From NCBI GenBank assembly GCA_963788055.1, contig CAWBFA010000001.1:124001-188000 (forward strand): 64,000 nucleotides of DNA, written 5' to 3'. Below the pieces are notes generated by a model that saw only the letters and a list, made by a program, of their open reading frames with translations, was not told the DNA's origin and did not search any database. Positions 28,342 through 35,449 of this stretch are shown here, piece after piece; position 1 is the first letter of the stretch; each line of letters starts with the position of its first letter. The translations under genes were made by a program, and so were the position numbers. The stretch comes from JACCTU01 sp963788055. GTDB taxonomy: Bacteria; Actinomycetota; Thermoleophilia; Gaiellales; Gaiellaceae.

Positions 28342-30018
28342 TCAGCCCTCGGGGTTGTCCGGCGGGACCTCGAGGTACTGGAGCGCAAAGCGGGCCAGCT
28401 CCTGGAACGCCGGGGCCGCGACGACGCCGCCCCAGATCGTGCTCGGCTCGTCGACGGTGACGAGGATCACGAGCCGCGGCCTCGTCGCGGGGACGAACCC
28501 GACGAACGACGCGACGTAGCGCGACGTCGAGTACCCGCTGCCGTCGGGGAGCGGCTTCGCGGCCGTGCCGGTCTTGCCCGCGACGTGGTAGCCGGGCACC
28601 GCGGCGGCGTGGCCCGTGCCCCCCTCGGCGACGACGCCAGTAAGCATCGTCGCGAGCTGGGACGCGACCGTGGGCGTCAGGATCTGCCGCCGGTCGACCC
28701 GTGCCGCCGACCGACCTACGACGTGCTCGACCAGGTGCGGCTGCAGCCAGACGCCGTTGTTCGCGACCGCCGCGTACGCGGCCGCCATCTGCACGGGGGT
28801 GACGGCGATCCCGTGGCCGATCGGGAGGTTGCCGATCGTCGAGCCGGACCAGCGCTCGAGCGGCAACACCAGACCGGAAGTTTCGCCGGGGAAGTCGACC
28901 GCGGTCCGCCTGCCGAACCCGAAGCGATCGACCCACGACTCGAGCCGCTCCGAGCCGAGCTGCTGCGCGAGCGTGATGGCCCCGATGTTCGAGGACTGCG
29001 CGACGATGTCGGCGACCGTCATTCGCACCGTCGGCCGCCGCTCGTGCTCGTGGATCACCCGGTCGGCGACGCGGATCGACGACGCGAGTGTGAAGGCCGA
29101 ATGCGGCGTCACGAGCCCTTCGGAGAGCGCGCCGGCGACCGGGATCAGCTTGAACGTCGAGCCGGGCTCGTAGGTGTCGCTGACCGTGCGGTTGCGCTGC
29201 TTGTCCGGGCTCGTCTCGGCGAAGCGATTCGCGTCGAAGGTCGGTGCGGTCGCCATCGCGTAGATCTCGCCCGTGCGCGGGTCGAGGACGACTGCGGTCG
29301 CCGCCTTCGCACCCCAGCGGCGCACCGTGCGCCGCAGCACGTCTTCCGCCTTCGCCTGGATGCGGTGGTCGAGGGTGAGGAAGACGTCGCGACCCTGCCG
29401 CTCGGCCGTCTCGCTGAGCACGTCGACGACGCGTCCGAACGGATCGCGGATCACGGTCTCCCGGCCGGGTCGACCTCGAAGCACGTCGTCGAGTTGGAAC
29501 TCGACCCCGGCGAGCCCTTTGTTGTCCTGGCCGGCGAAGCCGAGAACCTGCGCGCCGACGGTGCCCTGCGGATAACGGCGGCGCTCTTCGGCGTAGAAAC
29601 CGACACCGGGGAGCCCGCGCCGTCGCAGGAGGTCGGCCTTCGCCGGATCGGCCTTTCGTTGCAGGTAGACGAAGGCGCTTGACGTGTCTGCGAGCTGCGG
29701 GAAGATCGTCTCCGCGTCGAGCCCGAGCGCCTTCTCCGCCGCGAGCGCGACGAGACGTGGGTTCGCGACCTGCGTGGGGTCCGCGTACACGGTCGTGGCC
29801 TGCTCGCCGACGGCGAGCGGGACACCGTTGCGGTCGAAGATCGTGCCGCGGCGGGCCGGAATCTCGACCGTGTGCCGCTGCTGTGTCGCCGCCCGCTCCG
29901 AGAGCGGCTGCGCACGCACTCCCTGCAGCCAGACCGCGCGGGCCAGTGACCCGGCGAGCGCGAGCGCAAGCAGGACGAAGAGCAGCCGAATGCGGCGGTT
30001 GACGACCTTCGAGGTCAC
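28342..30018 (-). CDS. ftsI: Septal peptidoglycan transpeptidase FtsI/PBP2b (class B PBP)
   Basis: Class B penicillin-binding protein that crosslinks septal peptidoglycan. 558 residues. One N-terminal membrane span (LLFVLLALALAGSLARAVWL), a PBP dimerisation domain starting IPARRGTIFDRNG, and the transpeptidase domain with SxxK as STFK (EPGSTFKLIP), SxN as SSN and KTGT (HVAGKTGTAAKP). No PASTA repeats. The GTG start at 30018 overlaps the ftsL-like gene by four bases. The partner glycosyltransferase is FtsW downstream. Confidence 0.95.
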   Translation of the reverse strand: MTSKVVNRRIRLLFVLLALALAGSLARAVWLQGVRAQPLSERAATQQRHTVEIPARRGTIFDRNGVPLAVGEQATTVYADPTQVANPRLVALAAEKALGLDAETIFPQLADTSSAFVYLQRKADPAKADLLRRRGLPGVGFYAEERRRYPQGTVGAQVLGFAGQDNKGLAGVEFQLDDVLRGRPGRETVIRDPFGRVVDVLSETAERQGRDVFLTLDHRIQAKAEDVLRRTVRRWGAKAATAVVLDPRTGEIYAMATAPTFDANRFAETSPDKQRNRTVSDTYEPGSTFKLIPVAGALSEGLVTPHSAFTLASSIRVADRVIHEHERRPTVRMTVADIVAQSSNIGAITLAQQLGSERLESWVDRFGFGRRTAVDFPGETSGLVLPLERWSGSTIGNLPIGHGIAVTPVQMAAAYAAVANNGVWLQPHLVEHVVGRSAARVDRRQILTPTVASQLATMLTGVVAEGGTGHAAAVPGYHVAGKTGTAAKPLPDGSGYSTSRYVASFVGFVPATRPRLVILVTVDEPSTIWGGVVAAPAFQELARFALQYLEVPPDNPEG

Positions 30019-30368
30019 CGGCCCGGACGGACGTCGACGTACGTCGATTCCGCCGCGGGCTCGAGCCCGAGCTGAGTTCGCGCCTCGCGCTCGATCCGGG
30101 CCGGCGCGAGCGTGCTCGACACCTTCGACTCGAGCAGCGCGTTCTGCGCCTCGAGCTCCAGGCGCTGCTGACCGAGCTTCTCGATCTGCATGTTGAGGCG
30201 AAGCACGGCGACGTTCAGCGCGACGACGCCGACGAGCAGCACCGCGAGCACCCCGATCCAGACGACGCCTCCCGCGAGCCGACGCCGGGGGGCCGCCGAC
30301 GCGCGGCGGGGTCGCGGCCGCGAGACCGCCGGTGCTTCGACGCGCGCCGCCGAGGTCCAGCCGGCCAT
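30015..30368 (-). CDS. ftsL: FtsL-like bitopic septum protein
   Basis: 117 residues: an Arg/Pro/Ala-rich cytosolic N-terminus, one membrane span (GGVVWIGVLAVLLVGVVALN), and an extracytoplasmic coiled coil (RLNMQIEKLGQQRLELEAQN). FtsL proteins diverge in sequence, so the call rests on topology, size and the fixed position between rsmH and ftsI. Starts with ATG 3 bases upstream of the rsmH stop region. It would form the FtsQ-FtsL-DivIC complex; a divIC gene is not in this window. Confidence 0.8.
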   Translation of the reverse strand: MAGWTSAARVEAPAVSRPRPRRASAAPRRRLAGGVVWIGVLAVLLVGVVALNVAVLRLNMQIEKLGQQRLELEAQNALLESKVSSTLAPARIEREARTQLGLEPAAESTYVDVRPGR

Positions 30369-30370
30369 GT

Positions 30371-31327
30371 TCAGGTCTTGACCGCCGCGCGCAGCCGCGC
30401 CGATGCAGCGCGCGGGTTGTGGGCGATCTCCTCGGCGCTCGGACGCACCGCCCGCTTCGAGAGCGAGCGCAGCTCGGGCTCGCGTCCGCAGACGCAGATC
30501 GGAAAGTCGGGCGGGCAGGTGCAGCCGCGCTCGCGCTCGCGCAGGAAACGCTTGACGAGCCGATCCTCGAGCGAGTGGAAGCTGATCACGGCGAGCCGAC
30601 CTCCGGGACGGAGCATCGCCACCGCGGACGGGAGCGCGGCCTCGAGCGCCCCCAGCTCGTCGTTGACGGCGATGCGGAGCGCCTGGAAGACGCGCTTGGC
30701 GGGATGCCCCTCGCCGAAGCGCGCGGGCGCGGGGATCGCCGCCCGGATCGTCTCGACGAGCTCGCTCGTCCGCTCGAACGGCTGCTCGCGGCGGCGCCGG
30801 CCGATCGCGCGGGCGATCTGCTTCGCATAGCGCTCCTCGCCGTAGCGTCGGAAGATCTGCTCGAGCTCGCGCTCGGGCGACTCGTTGACGAGCTCCCGTG
30901 CCGAGAGGTCGGCCGTCGGGTCCATCCGCATGTCGAGTGGCGCGTCGGCGGCGTACGAGAACCCGCGCTCGGGCCGATCGATCTGCATCGACGAGACGCC
31001 GAGGTCGAGCAGGATCGCGTCCGCACGCACCCCATTGTCGGCGAGCTGGCGCAGGACGACCGAGAAGTCGCCTCGCAACAACCGCGACTGGACTCCTGCA
31101 CGCCGCCGGAACCGTTCGAAGTACGGGCGAACGCTCGGGTCGCGGTCGATGGCGATCAGCTTGCCGTTGCCGCGCAGACCCTCAGCGAGGATCGCAGCGT
31201 GGCCGCCTGCGCCGAACGTCGCGTCGACCACCGTCTCGTTCGGGCGCACGGCGAGCAGGCGCCGCACCTCCTCGGCGAGAACGGGGACGTGGTCAGTCTC
31301 GTTTGGCTGCAAGACGCTCGGCAACAT
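30371..31327 (-). CDS. rsmH: 16S rRNA (cytosine(1402)-N(4))-methyltransferase
   Basis: Methylates C1402 of 16S rRNA using SAM. 318 residues. N-terminal HVPVLAEEV, SAM motif DATFGAGGHAAIL, LLDLGVSSMQID and SFHSLEDRLVKRF are all diagnostic of RsmH (MraW). A Cys-rich insert CTCPPDFPICVCG lies near the C-terminus and is common in the family. The start overlaps the end of mraZ by 35 bases. Confidence 0.96.
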   Translation of the reverse strand: MLPSVLQPNETDHVPVLAEEVRRLLAVRPNETVVDATFGAGGHAAILAEGLRGNGKLIAIDRDPSVRPYFERFRRRAGVQSRLLRGDFSVVLRQLADNGVRADAILLDLGVSSMQIDRPERGFSYAADAPLDMRMDPTADLSARELVNESPERELEQIFRRYGEERYAKQIARAIGRRRREQPFERTSELVETIRAAIPAPARFGEGHPAKRVFQALRIAVNDELGALEAALPSAVAMLRPGGRLAVISFHSLEDRLVKRFLRERERGCTCPPDFPICVCGREPELRSLSKRAVRPSAEEIAHNPRAASARLRAAVKT

Positions 31328-31727
31328 GCTGCGCGCTCCCTTCGACTTGCTTCAGGTGCTCGCGCCAGGCGGCGCGGTCCCAGATCTCCAGATGGTCGTG
31401 GACCCCGGCGACAACGACCTCGCGGCCCAGGTGCGCGTGCTCGATCAGCGCGGGGGGAACGTTGATCCGGCCCTGTTTGTCAGGCTCGGCCTCGGCCGCG
31501 CCGGAGAAGAAGTAGCGGTTCATCAGCCGCGTCTCCTCGAGCAGCGGGTCGAGCTCGGAGAGCCGGCCGGAGACCAGGTCGTCCCAGTTCTCCCGGGCGA
31601 AGAGGTAGAGGCACCCGTCGAGCCCACGCGTGACGACGCCCCCGCCCACGAAGGATTCGCGGAACTTGGCCGGAAGCGTAAGACGGTTCTTGTCATCGAG
31701 GGTGTGCGCGTATTCGCCGAGGAGCAT
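31293..31727 (-). CDS. mraZ: Transcriptional regulator MraZ
   Basis: 144-residue DNA-binding protein with two SpoVT/AbrB-like domains, the first starting LGEYAHTLDDKNRLTLPAKF and the second around DKQGRINVPPALIEHA. MraZ forms ring-shaped oligomers that bind tandem GTGGG-type repeats upstream of its own gene; four such repeats spaced by exactly 10 bases lie at 31751-31785, so autoregulation of the dcw operon is likely. First gene of the cluster. Confidence 0.96.
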   Translation of the reverse strand: MLLGEYAHTLDDKNRLTLPAKFRESFVGGGVVTRGLDGCLYLFARENWDDLVSGRLSELDPLLEETRLMNRYFFSGAAEAEPDKQGRINVPPALIEHAHLGREVVVAGVHDHLEIWDRAAWREHLKQVEGSAQHVAERLAAKRD

Positions 31728-31750
31728 GTGGTGGGGCCTCGCGGTCGATC

Positions 31751-31785
31751 TCCACTTTCCCCCACTCTAAACCACAGTCCCCCAC
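31751..31785 (-). promoter_or_regulatory. MraZ operator: four GTGGN boxes with 10-bp period
   Basis: On the minus strand GTGGG, GTGGT, GTGGG and GTGGA occur at 31785-81, 31775-71, 31765-61 and 31755-51, exactly 10 bases apart. This is the arrangement known for MraZ-binding repeats in other bacteria. The boxes flank and overlap the predicted -10 element of the mraZ promoter, which fits repression by occlusion. Confidence 0.85.
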
Positions 31786-31792
31786 TTGGCAA
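31764..31792 (-). promoter_or_regulatory. Predicted mraZ promoter
   Basis: On the minus strand TTGCCA (31792-31787, 5 of 6 to TTGACA), a 17-base spacer, then TAGAGT (31769-31764) as the -10. Unlike the leaderless-type promoters in this window it has a recognisable -35 and leaves a leader of about 30 bases before the mraZ ATG. Confidence 0.65.
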
Positions 31793-31812
31793 CCCCTCCG
31801 AAGGGTGAGGGG

Positions 31813-32625
31813 CTACGCCGAGCTCAGCTGACCCTCGTAGGGGCCCCGCCCGGTCATCGCCGCCGCCCCACAGCGGGACGCGAGGTCGAGGGCGGCCTCA
31901 CGGTCGAGCCCGCTCGCCAGCCCATACGTCAGCGCCGCGGCGAAGGAGTCGCCCGCCCCGTAGGCGTCGGAGACCGGCGCCGGGAGCGGCGCCGCCCGGA
32001 AAGGGCCGCCCGGCTGCGTCCAGCCGCCCAGCGGCCCCGCGGTGGACACCACGAGCCGCGGGGGCGGGTCGAGGTCGCCCGGGTGGTACTGCTCGCCGAG
32101 GTCCTCCCCGCTCCCGACGAGCGCGTCGAGCTCGACGCCCGCCCGGCGCAGCGTCGCCAGCTCCCGCGAGGTCGCGACAAGCAAACGCGCCCGGCGCGCC
32201 GCCTCGAGCGCGCTGACGTCGCCAGCGGTGAAGTACACGCCGTCGGCGCGGCTGAGCTCCAGCCACGGGAGATGGTGGCTCGTGCTCGGTTGGAGCTTGT
32301 CGCCGAGGACGGTGATCGTCCGCTCGCCGTTGTCGTCGACGAACGTGAAGCCGCGACGGGTCGGCCGCGGGATGAACTCGGCCTCCATCTGGACTCCCTG
32401 GCCGCTGAGCTGCTCGTGCGCGCGGCGGCCGAGCTCGTCGTCTCCGAGCAGCGTGTAGAAGGTGACCGACCCGTTCAGCTTCGCGAGCTGCACCGCAGCG
32501 ACCGCTCCGCCTCCGCCTGCCTCCTCCCAGGTCTCGTGGGCGGCGACGATCTCCCCGGGCTCTGGAACTCGCTCGACCCGGGCGAACTGGATCCACTCGA
32601 CGTGGCCGACCACGGCGACGTTCAT
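31813..32625 (-). CDS. PfkB-family carbohydrate kinase (ribokinase-like)
   Basis: 270-residue sugar or nucleoside kinase. The N-terminal glycine-rich region EEAGGGGAVAAVQLAKLNG binds the sugar, and the C-terminal DAYGAGDSFAAALTYGL holds the catalytic Asp and the GAGD anion hole. Short for the family, with a compact lid. The substrate is not evident. Divergent from the sigma-factor gene; a GAGACT box lies 8 bases before its ATG. It is convergent with nothing and lies just upstream of the mraZ promoter region in the same orientation. Confidence 0.85.
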   Translation of the reverse strand: MNVAVVGHVEWIQFARVERVPEPGEIVAAHETWEEAGGGGAVAAVQLAKLNGSVTFYTLLGDDELGRRAHEQLSGQGVQMEAEFIPRPTRRGFTFVDDNGERTITVLGDKLQPSTSHHLPWLELSRADGVYFTAGDVSALEAARRARLLVATSRELATLRRAGVELDALVGSGEDLGEQYHPGDLDPPPRLVVSTAGPLGGWTQPGGPFRAAPLPAPVSDAYGAGDSFAAALTYGLASGLDREAALDLASRCGAAAMTGRGPYEGQLSSA

Positions 32626-32670
32626 CGACCGCCAGTCTCACATTTGAGCGCGCACCACCGTTTCAAGACG

Positions 32671-33141
32671 ATGATGGAAGCCGTGGCGACGATCCCCCCA
32701 TTCGAGCGCTTCTACGTCGAGCACCGCGACGGCGTGTTCGGGTTCCTCGTCCGGCGTGTCGGCCGCGACCGCGCGGAGGACGCGTTCCAGGAGACATTCC
32801 TTCGCGCGCTTCGGAGCTACGAGTCGCTCTCGCACGCCGGGAACCTCCGGGCCTGGGTGTTCACGATCGCCGCTCGCGTCGCCGTCGACGACTTCCGCAG
32901 GCGGCGCCCGACGACGGCAGTCCACGAGCCGACGGCCGAGGACTCCAGGCCGGCCTACGCCGAGCTGGAGCACCTCGCCGACGGCCTACCGCCGAAGGAA
33001 CGAGCGGCCGTCGTGTTGCGCTACGGCTACGACCTCGAGTACTCGGACATCGCCGTAGCACTCGACTCGAGCGAGGAAGCGGCGCGCCAGGCGACGTCCT
33101 CCGGTGTCCGCAGGCTCCGACGAAAGGGTGTGACGCTGTGA
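32671..33141 (+). CDS. ECF-type RNA polymerase sigma factor
   Basis: 156 residues with the two domains of a minimal sigma-70 factor. Region 2 runs about residues 10-75 (FYVEHRDGVFGFLVRR, DAFQETFLRALRSY, RAWVFTIAARVAVDDFRRRR) and region 4 about 100-155 (LPPKERAAVVLRYGYDLEYSDIA). No anti-sigma factor is encoded next to it; instead the ogt gene follows with a GTGA overlap, which hints at a link to alkylation stress. ATG 32671 and 32674 are both possible starts. Confidence 0.88.
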   Translation: MMEAVATIPPFERFYVEHRDGVFGFLVRRVGRDRAEDAFQETFLRALRSYESLSHAGNLRAWVFTIAARVAVDDFRRRRPTTAVHEPTAEDSRPAYAELEHLADGLPPKERAAVVLRYGYDLEYSDIAVALDSSEEAARQATSSGVRRLRRKGVTL

Positions 33142-33707
33142 AGGTCTCCGCCGATCTCGACCGCCGCTTCCGCGAGCGCGCCGCCTCCGACGGCTCGCTC
33201 GACGTCGCCTACGACCTCGTCGACTCGCCGATCGGGGCGCTTCTCGTCGCCGTGACCGAGCGCGGCGTGTGCCGCATCGGGTTCGACGCCGAGCCCGACC
33301 GCGACCTCGACCCGCTCGCCCGGCTGTTCGGCGCGAAGGTGCTGCGTGCGCCGAAGGCCGTCGACGAGCCGCGGCGCGAGCTGAGTGAGTACTTCGAAGG
33401 CGAGCGGACGGCGTTCGAGATGCCGATCGACGTCCGCTTCGATGCGTTTCGGCTCCGCGTGATGGACGAGCTCGCCCGCGTTCCCTACGGCGAGGTGACG
33501 ACGTACGGCGCGCTCGCCGCTCGGGCCGGGAACCCGCGTGCCGCCCGAGCAGTCGGGACGTTCATGAACCGCAACCCCATCCCGATCGTCCTCCCCTGCC
33601 ACCGGGTGGTCGGCGCGAACGGCAGCCTCGTCGGCTACGGAGGCGGGCTCGAGCGGAAGGAACGCCTCCTGCAACTCGAGGGCGCATCGCTTACGCTGCT
33701 TGGGTGA
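33138..33707 (+). CDS. ogt: Methylated-DNA--protein-cysteine methyltransferase
   Basis: Suicidal repair protein that removes O6-alkyl groups from guanine. 189 residues. The acceptor Cys is in VLPCHRVVGANGSLVGYGGGLERKE; upstream VPYGEVTTYGALA and the Arg-finger region AVGTFMNRNPIPI are present. The N-terminal extension of about 20 residues is unusual but the start GTG fits the overlap with the sigma-factor stop. Followed by a palindromic element before the convergent regulator gene. Confidence 0.95.
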   Translation: MKVSADLDRRFRERAASDGSLDVAYDLVDSPIGALLVAVTERGVCRIGFDAEPDRDLDPLARLFGAKVLRAPKAVDEPRRELSEYFEGERTAFEMPIDVRFDAFRLRVMDELARVPYGEVTTYGALAARAGNPRAARAVGTFMNRNPIPIVLPCHRVVGANGSLVGYGGGLERKERLLQLEGASLTLLG

Positions 33708-33777
33708 GCTGCGACCAGTGCGGGCAGCAGGGTCGAGCCGGCCTTCCCCGCAGCTTCCTGCGCCTGAACTCGAGCGA

Positions 33778-33829
33778 CTCGGAGGCTTGGCGGAACGGGC
33801 ACAGCGCCCGTTTCGCCAAGCCCTCCTAG
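33778..33829. repeat. 52-bp hairpin related to the fold-back element
   Basis: Arms CTCGGAGGCTTGGCGGAACGGGC and its near-complement (GCCCGTTTCGCCAAG...CTCCTAG) enclose a 5-base loop. The outer about 22 bases match the ends of the element at 9739-9905. As there, the CTAG overlaps the stop codon of the adjacent gene, here the regulator ending at 33826. It could be a bidirectional terminator between ogt and the convergent regulator. Confidence 0.75.
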
Positions 33830-35148
33830 CTCTGGGCTTCGAGGCCGGTGCGCGGCTGATGGGAGCGCGCGGCGAGGTCCGTCGCCCGCTCGAGCACGTC
33901 GAGGGCTTCGACGTCGCGCCCGGTGTCGCGCAGCACCTTCGCGCAGCGCCGTGACGCCTCGGCAGCTTCACGCCAGCGCGCATTGGACTCGAGCAGGCCG
34001 ATCGCCTTGTGGAACGCTTCGATCGCAGCCTCGATCTCGTTCTCGAGCACCAGTCCTTCGGCGAGCGCCCACCACGCTGTCCCCTGCTCGCCGCCGTGGT
34101 GCTCCCCGAGCAGCTCGATCGCGGCCCGCGCGCGCTGAACCGCCTCGGGGCCGCGCCCGAGCCGAGCGAGGATCCGAGCGCGCTCAACGCCGAGGTGGGC
34201 GAGATCGGTCGAGTCTGCCGAGTCACCGAACAACCGCTCCGCTTGCTCGAGGTTCGCGAGCGCGTCCTCCGCCCTCCCCTGAGATCCGAGGATCCAGGCG
34301 ACAAGGACGTACGCGCGGGCAAGGTGCAGTGTGTCGTCCGTCGCCTCGAGGAGAGCGGTCGCGCGACGTGCGTGTTCGAGCGCCTCGAGTGACCGGCCCG
34401 CGAGCTCCGTCAGACGGGCCAGCGACCAGTAGAGGCGAATGCGGGTATAGACGTCTGCAGAGTCTCCTGCGCGCTCGATCGCGTCCGTCAACACTTCGCC
34501 TGCGCGCTCGAGCTCGTCGGCGTCCACGAGTGCAGAGCTCAGGTTGCTCGCGTAGCGGGCGTAGGCGGTCACGTTTGCGGGCTCCGCCTCGGCGGTCTCC
34601 TGCAGGCAGCGCTCGAAGAGCTCGATCGCGCGATCCACCAGCCCGACCGCCGCATACGAGCGTCCCAGGATGCCGAACACGTCTGGACGGAGCGCCGGGG
34701 CCAGCACGCCACCCGCGACCGCCTCTTCGAGGTACGTGATCGCCTCGCTGTGACGGCCGAGTTGGTGCGCGACGAGCCCGAGCCCGATGCGGGCGCGGGT
34801 CGTCGAGCGCTCGTCCCCGGCCGCTAGCGCGTCGGTGAGGACCCTCCCGAACGACTGGCGCGCACTTTCCGGGTCGACGTCGAGGCGCAGCGTCAGCTCG
34901 GCGTCGGCCAGCCGCAGCTCGCGCTCGTCGGCGTCCCGGACGTCCGAGCCGGTTTCGAGGTACTCGACCGTGACGCCGAGCTTCGGCGCGAGCATGCGCA
35001 GCGCTTTCACGGACGGGCGTCGGGTATTCGCCTCAATTCGCGAGATGTACGCGTATGACACACCCGGCGCGGCCAGCTCGCGCTGGGACAAGCCGCGGTC
35101 GAGACGAAGCCGCCGGAGCCGCTCACCGACTGTTTCGTCCCTACGCAC
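33826..35148 (-). CDS. XRE-family HTH regulator with C-terminal TPR array
   Basis: 440 residues. N-terminal HTH_3 domain, about residues 7-65 (GERLRRLRLDRGLSQRELA, then SYAYISRIEANTRRPS). From about residue 75 to the end the protein is a run of helical TPR-like repeats, for example IGLGLVAHQLGRHSEAITYL, DVFGILGRSYAAVGLVDRAI and RARILARLGRGPEAVQRARA. This is the architecture of the RRNPP peptide receptors (PlcR, NprR, Rgg), and the size is closest to NprR. No membrane span. The start is GTG 35148. A 28-residue exported-peptide gene lies divergently 160 bases away and is the natural candidate ligand. A generic XRE-TPR regulator without peptide ligand is the alternative. Confidence 0.85.
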   Translation of the reverse strand: MRRDETVGERLRRLRLDRGLSQRELAAPGVSYAYISRIEANTRRPSVKALRMLAPKLGVTVEYLETGSDVRDADERELRLADAELTLRLDVDPESARQSFGRVLTDALAAGDERSTTRARIGLGLVAHQLGRHSEAITYLEEAVAGGVLAPALRPDVFGILGRSYAAVGLVDRAIELFERCLQETAEAEPANVTAYARYASNLSSALVDADELERAGEVLTDAIERAGDSADVYTRIRLYWSLARLTELAGRSLEALEHARRATALLEATDDTLHLARAYVLVAWILGSQGRAEDALANLEQAERLFGDSADSTDLAHLGVERARILARLGRGPEAVQRARAAIELLGEHHGGEQGTAWWALAEGLVLENEIEAAIEAFHKAIGLLESNARWREAAEASRRCAKVLRDTGRDVEALDVLERATDLAARSHQPRTGLEAQS

Positions 35149-35199
35149 AGAGTCGATCCGGCCTCACGACCGTCGAATCATTCACCCTCGCGAAGCGGT

Positions 35200-35210
35200 T
35201 GTCAAAGACA
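35200..35210. promoter_or_regulatory. 11-bp palindrome in the regulator/peptide intergenic region
   Basis: TGTCAAAGACA is a perfect inverted repeat (TGTC-AAA-GACA) about 50 bases before the regulator start and 100 bases before the peptide gene. It overlaps a TTGTCA that could be a -35 for the peptide gene. A possible operator for the XRE-TPR protein; unproven. Confidence 0.35.
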
Positions 35211-35308
35211 CCTGGAGGCCGACGACAAAAGTGGTCAGCTGGGAGATGATCGGCCTTCTCTGGGGCTTGGAGCCCCGTTCCTCAGGGGCAAAGGAAAGGA
35301 GGTGTGTC

Positions 35309-35395
35309 ATGACCCGCACTCGGCTGCTCAGCCTCGTGATCAGCGCAACAGCGCTGGCGGCGCTGCTCGCCAACGGCCCCTGGCCGCCGAACTAG
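35309..35395 (+). CDS. 28-residue exported peptide, candidate signalling pheromone
   Basis: Encodes MTRTRLLSLVISATALAALL followed by ANGPWPPN. Two early Arg residues, a 15-residue hydrophobic core and a short polar, Pro/Trp-containing tail resemble a secretion signal with a C-terminal mature peptide of about 7 residues (NGPWPPN). The gene has a perfect ribosome-binding site, AAAGGAGGT, 6-7 bases before ATG, among the best in this window, and a strong hairpin follows the stop, so it is a free-standing expressed unit. It is divergent from the XRE-TPR regulator. No known family was recognised; a regulatory leader peptide or small membrane protein is the alternative. Confidence 0.65.
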   Translation: MTRTRLLSLVISATALAALLANGPWPPN

Positions 35396-35403
35396 GCGCC
35401 ATC

Positions 35404-35440
35404 GCGGCACGTGGCGGAGCATCCGCCCGCCACGTGCCGC
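35404..35440. terminator. Strong hairpin after the peptide gene
   Basis: GCGGCACGTGGCGG and its exact complement CCGCCACGTGCCGC form a perfect 14-bp stem with a 9-base loop. It lies 9 bases after the peptide stop and 10 bases after the end of the convergent response-regulator gene, so it can serve both. No T-run. Confidence 0.65.
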
Positions 35441-35449
35441 CAACCTCGC

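Noticed and set aside
30469..30530. Zinc-finger protein suggested by the Cys-rich stretch in rsmH (CTCPPDFPICVCG)
   Set aside because: This is a normal insert of the RsmH family and not a separate domain.
32626..32670. Anti-sigma factor gene next to the ECF sigma factor
   Set aside because: The only neighbours are the PfkB kinase and ogt; neither has a zinc-binding anti-sigma motif or membrane span.
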